A DNA stretch of 8,365 bases from Deltaproteobacteria bacterium (GTDB taxonomy: Bacteria; Desulfobacterota; JADFXK01): the NCBI GenBank assembly GCA_015233285.1, contig JADFYA010000148.1, forward strand, positions 1-8,365, given 5' to 3'. Below are positions 6,407-8,365 of the stretch, piece by piece (positions within the stretch are counted from its first letter, which is position 1; every line of letters begins with the position of its first letter). The notes beneath the pieces were generated by a model. It worked only from the letters and a program-made list of their open reading frames with translations. It did not search any database and was not told the origin of the DNA. The translations under genes were made by a program, and so were the position numbers.

Positions 6407-7717
6407 ATGTCTACGGAACCGATTAAACCAAGTCGGGAGCACCGTCTGCTGGGGGTGGCGCCAGACTGGGCCGACACCTGCCTGACCTGCGGAACTTGCG
6501 CAGGCGGCTGTCCCGTTACGGGGGTGGACGGCCTGGATGTGCGTAAAGCCGTGCGGATGGCTGTCTTAGGCTTGGATCAGGAACTCATAGATTCCCGTTT
6601 TCCCTGGGTCTGCACCTTATGCGCACGTTGCGAAAATGCCTGCCCCATGGGCATAAAATTAACTAAGCTGCTCCGAAAGGCCCGCGGTCTTCGGGAACGA
6701 GCCAAGGTGCCGGATCCCATCCATCGGGGCGTGGTGATGAACCTGGAAAGAGGGAATAATCTGGGCATCCCCAAGGATGACTTTTTGTTCCTGCTGGGCG
6801 ATTTAGCCAAAGAAATGGAAGATGATGGGTTCCCCGGCTTCTATGTCCCGGTGGACAAAAAAGGCGCCAACATGCTGGTGACCATCAATTCCAAGGAGCC
6901 TTTTGGCGAACCCGATGATATGAAGTTCTGGTGGAAGATTTTTTATGCCGCCAAAGAAGACTGGACCACCACCTCCACCGAATGGGAAGGCGTCAACTGG
7001 GGCCTTTTCTCCGGTGACGATGAATCCATGAAAACTCAGGTGGGAAGGATAGTGAAACACCTGGAGGAGCTGGAGTGTAAAACACTCTTGCTCCCCGAGT
7101 GAGGACACGCCTACTTTGCGACCAGGTTAGGTCTGCAGAATTGGTTTCCTTGGGTTTTCGAGAAGTACAATGTCGTTTCCATTTTTGACGTGATGATGAG
7201 CTATATTAAGGAAGGTCGAATCAAGATTGACAACACCAAGCACACCCATTTGACCACCTACCACGATCCGTGCAACTATGGGCGGAAATCTCAAAATACG
7301 TTCGGCCAGGCTTATTTCGAGGAGCCACGATGGGTCACCCAGCAATGCTGTCCCAATTTCGTGGAGATGTATCCCGATAGAATGAACAACTACTGCTGCG
7401 GCGCCGGCGGTGGGGCCTGGGCCATGCCCTACAAAAAGGAACGCATCTGGTACGGCCGATTCAAGGCTCAGCAGATTAAAGACACCGGGGCCAAGATGGT
7501 TGTCGCCCCCTGCCACAACTGCCGCGATCAGTTGCTGAAGAGCCTGGTCAAGGAGTATGACCTTGGCGTTGAAATTATGTACCTGTGGGAGTTAGTGTCC
7601 GAGTCACTGATCGTCGAGCCGTGGAGTGACGAAGAAGTGGCTGCCGGCCATGCCGCACGAGACGCTCAGTATGAACGTGACGGGGTTGTTGTAGATGAGG
7701 AGGAAGAAGAAGAGTAA
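6407..7717 (+). CDS. HdrD/DsrK-like CCG-domain iron-sulfur protein, selenoprotein
   Basis: A 436-residue cytoplasmic Fe-S protein that combines an HdrC-like ferredoxin part with an HdrB-like CCG part; relatives reduce disulfides or related thiol carriers. It is one gene if UGA codon 232 (7100-7102) is read as Sec. The ferredoxin motifs are C25/28/31/35-P and C69/72/75/79-P. The first CCG-type domain is degenerate and keeps only its last motif, LLLPE-U-GHAYFATRLG, where relatives have PECGHA. The second is complete: HDPCNYGR (C289), C314-C315, YCCGAGGG (C330-C331) and VAPCHNC (C369, C372). The protein ends in an acidic tail of glutamates after VVVD. ATG 6407 has AGGAGG six nt upstream. It occupies the place of hdrB and hdrC beside flxDCBA and so probably forms the terminal reductase of this complex. 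DsrK and TmcB are alternative relatives. The substrate (DsrC, a thiol or another disulfide) cannot be told from the sequence. Confidence 0.92.
7115..7139 (+). promoter_or_regulatory. Candidate bacterial SECIS stem-loop in the HdrD-like gene
   Basis: After UGA 7100-7102 the RNA can pair UUUGC (7115-7119) with GCAGA (7135-7139), using one U-G pair, and GACC (7120-7123) with GGUC (7130-7133). This leaves one bulged U (7134) and loop AGGUUA (7124-7129). The loop starts 21 nt after the UGA. A bulged U near the apical stem and an AGGU loop are the recognised features of the E. coli fdhF SECIS, making this the most typical of the three candidates. Confidence 0.68.
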
Positions 7718-7791
7718 ATCGAAACTTACGACTCTCTTTTCCGGAAATACCACATATTGCCACGATCAATGAGCTGACCCTAGAAACCAAT

Positions 7792-7830
7792 GGCGCCCTT
7801 GTCTTGACCTGGACAGGGGCGCCGTTTCTT
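7792..7830 (+). terminator. Rho-independent terminator after the HdrD-like gene
   Basis: GGCGCCCTTGTC (7792-7803) pairs over all 12 positions, one of them G-U, with GACAGGGGCGCC (7812-7823) around an 8-nt loop. It can be extended by flanking A/U pairs. GTTTCTT follows, with more U-rich sequence to 7837. It ends the flx/HdrD-like transcript and separates it from the cyclase gene. The rest of the 7718-7849 gap shows nothing recognisable. Confidence 0.85.
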
Positions 7831-7849
7831 CATCTTTGTAGCGGTGCCC

Positions 7850-8365
7850 ATGGAACACGATGCCATAAATGTCGTTTTGAAGCACTTAATCAATTTGACC
7901 ACGGAGATATCCCAGGGCAATTATGAACAGGCCAATGCCGTTTTCGACTACACCAGGACCGGTGACCACCCGCCGTTGGTCGAGGAATTGGTTGAGTGGT
8001 TCGGGATGATGATGGTTAAGGTCGAGGCCCGTGAATTCCGATTGACGCAACTCGTCGAAGAGCTAAGAACTAAGAACGTTCAACTGGAAGCCACGCTCCA
8101 AAAAGTCAAACTTCTTGAAAATATCAAAGCCCACTTGGGTAAATTCGTGCCTGAGTCGGTTAAGCGGTTGATCGAAACGGCTCCCGAATCGCCTGATTTG
8201 GAAAAGAGAGACCGGGATGTGTCGGTGCTCTTTCTGGATATAGCCGGCTACACCTCGTTGAGTGAAACCGTAGAATTGAACTGGATGAACCATCTCATCG
8301 AACGCTACTTCTCCAGTTTTCTCGATGATATTTATCAGAACAAGGGTGATATCAATGAAACGGCC
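7850..8365 (+). CDS. Class III adenylate/guanylate cyclase, 5' part only
   Basis: The first 172 codons of a cyclic-nucleotide synthase; the gene continues past the right edge. Residues 1-55 are a helical segment I do not recognise, 56-95 look like a coiled coil (REFRLTQLVEELRTKN and following), and LGKFVPESVKRLIE (96-109) is the usual lead-in to the catalytic domain. DVSVLFLDIAGYTSLSE (123-139) is the start of the cyclase fold, with the first metal-binding aspartate at D130. The second metal aspartate and the substrate-specifying residues lie beyond the window, so cAMP versus cGMP cannot be decided. No membrane segment is visible. ATG 7850 has only a poor ribosome site; an in-frame GTG at 7844 is an alternative, and a stop at 7805 limits further extension. 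It lies just past the terminator and is probably unrelated to the Hdr genes. Confidence 0.85.
   Translation, partial: MEHDAINVVLKHLINLTTEISQGNYEQANAVFDYTRTGDHPPLVEELVEWFGMMMVKVEAREFRLTQLVEELRTKNVQLEATLQKVKLLENIKAHLGKFVPESVKRLIETAPESPDLEKRDRDVSVLFLDIAGYTSLSETVELNWMNHLIERYFSSFLDDIYQNKGDINETA

Noticed and set aside
6407..7102. Separate gene ending at UGA 7102, followed by a second gene from GTG 7190
   Set aside because: The frame is the same before and after the UGA, the bases between encode the conserved GHA segment, and no ribosome site precedes 7190.
1..8365. tRNA, rRNA, CRISPR array, insertion sequence or selC in the window
   Set aside because: I looked for cloverleaf-like segments, regularly spaced repeats and transposase motifs and saw none; the repeats present are single hairpins.

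Overview
The window reads as part of a strict anaerobe's genome, most likely a sulfate-reducing or syntrophic member of the former Deltaproteobacteria (Desulfobacterota). That assignment is an inference: the gene set is the FlxABCD/Hdr electron-transfer set of such bacteria, and three genes read correctly only if UGA is decoded as selenocysteine (Sec, U), which implies a Sec-decoding host. No selA/B/C/D gene lies in the window.

Layout. Minus strand, 1-2357: a long tandem HdrA that runs off the left edge, with an in-frame UGA at residue 60. Minus strand, 2468-2950: a PyrR-family protein with an intact body but a missing N-terminal segment. Plus strand, 2973-6311: a tight run flxD (in-frame UGA at residue 67), flxC, flxB, flxA. 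Next come a 15-bp inverted repeat and, at 6407-7717, an HdrD/DsrK-like iron-sulfur protein with an in-frame UGA at residue 232. A strong rho-independent terminator at 7792-7830 closes the unit. From 7850 to the right edge is the start of a class III adenylate/guanylate cyclase.

How the genes work together (family knowledge plus inference). FlxA takes electrons from NAD(P)H through FAD and a [2Fe-2S] cluster. FlxB and FlxC carry [4Fe-4S] clusters. FlxD (MvhD family) passes electrons to the flavoprotein HdrA, the electron-bifurcating subunit. A CCG-domain protein normally serves as the disulfide-reducing end; here the usual HdrB and HdrC are replaced by one HdrD-like polypeptide.

Main observation. 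Standard ORF calling breaks hdrA, flxD and the HdrD-like gene at UGA. In each case the reading frame continues with perfect family similarity, the UGA sits exactly at a conserved redox cysteine (DCAM-U-IISP, SG-U-HPGDC, PE-U-GHA), and a stem-loop follows with its apical loop beginning 19-21 nt after the UGA. Three consecutive members of one electron-transfer chain are therefore probably selenoproteins, and none should be annotated as a pseudogene.
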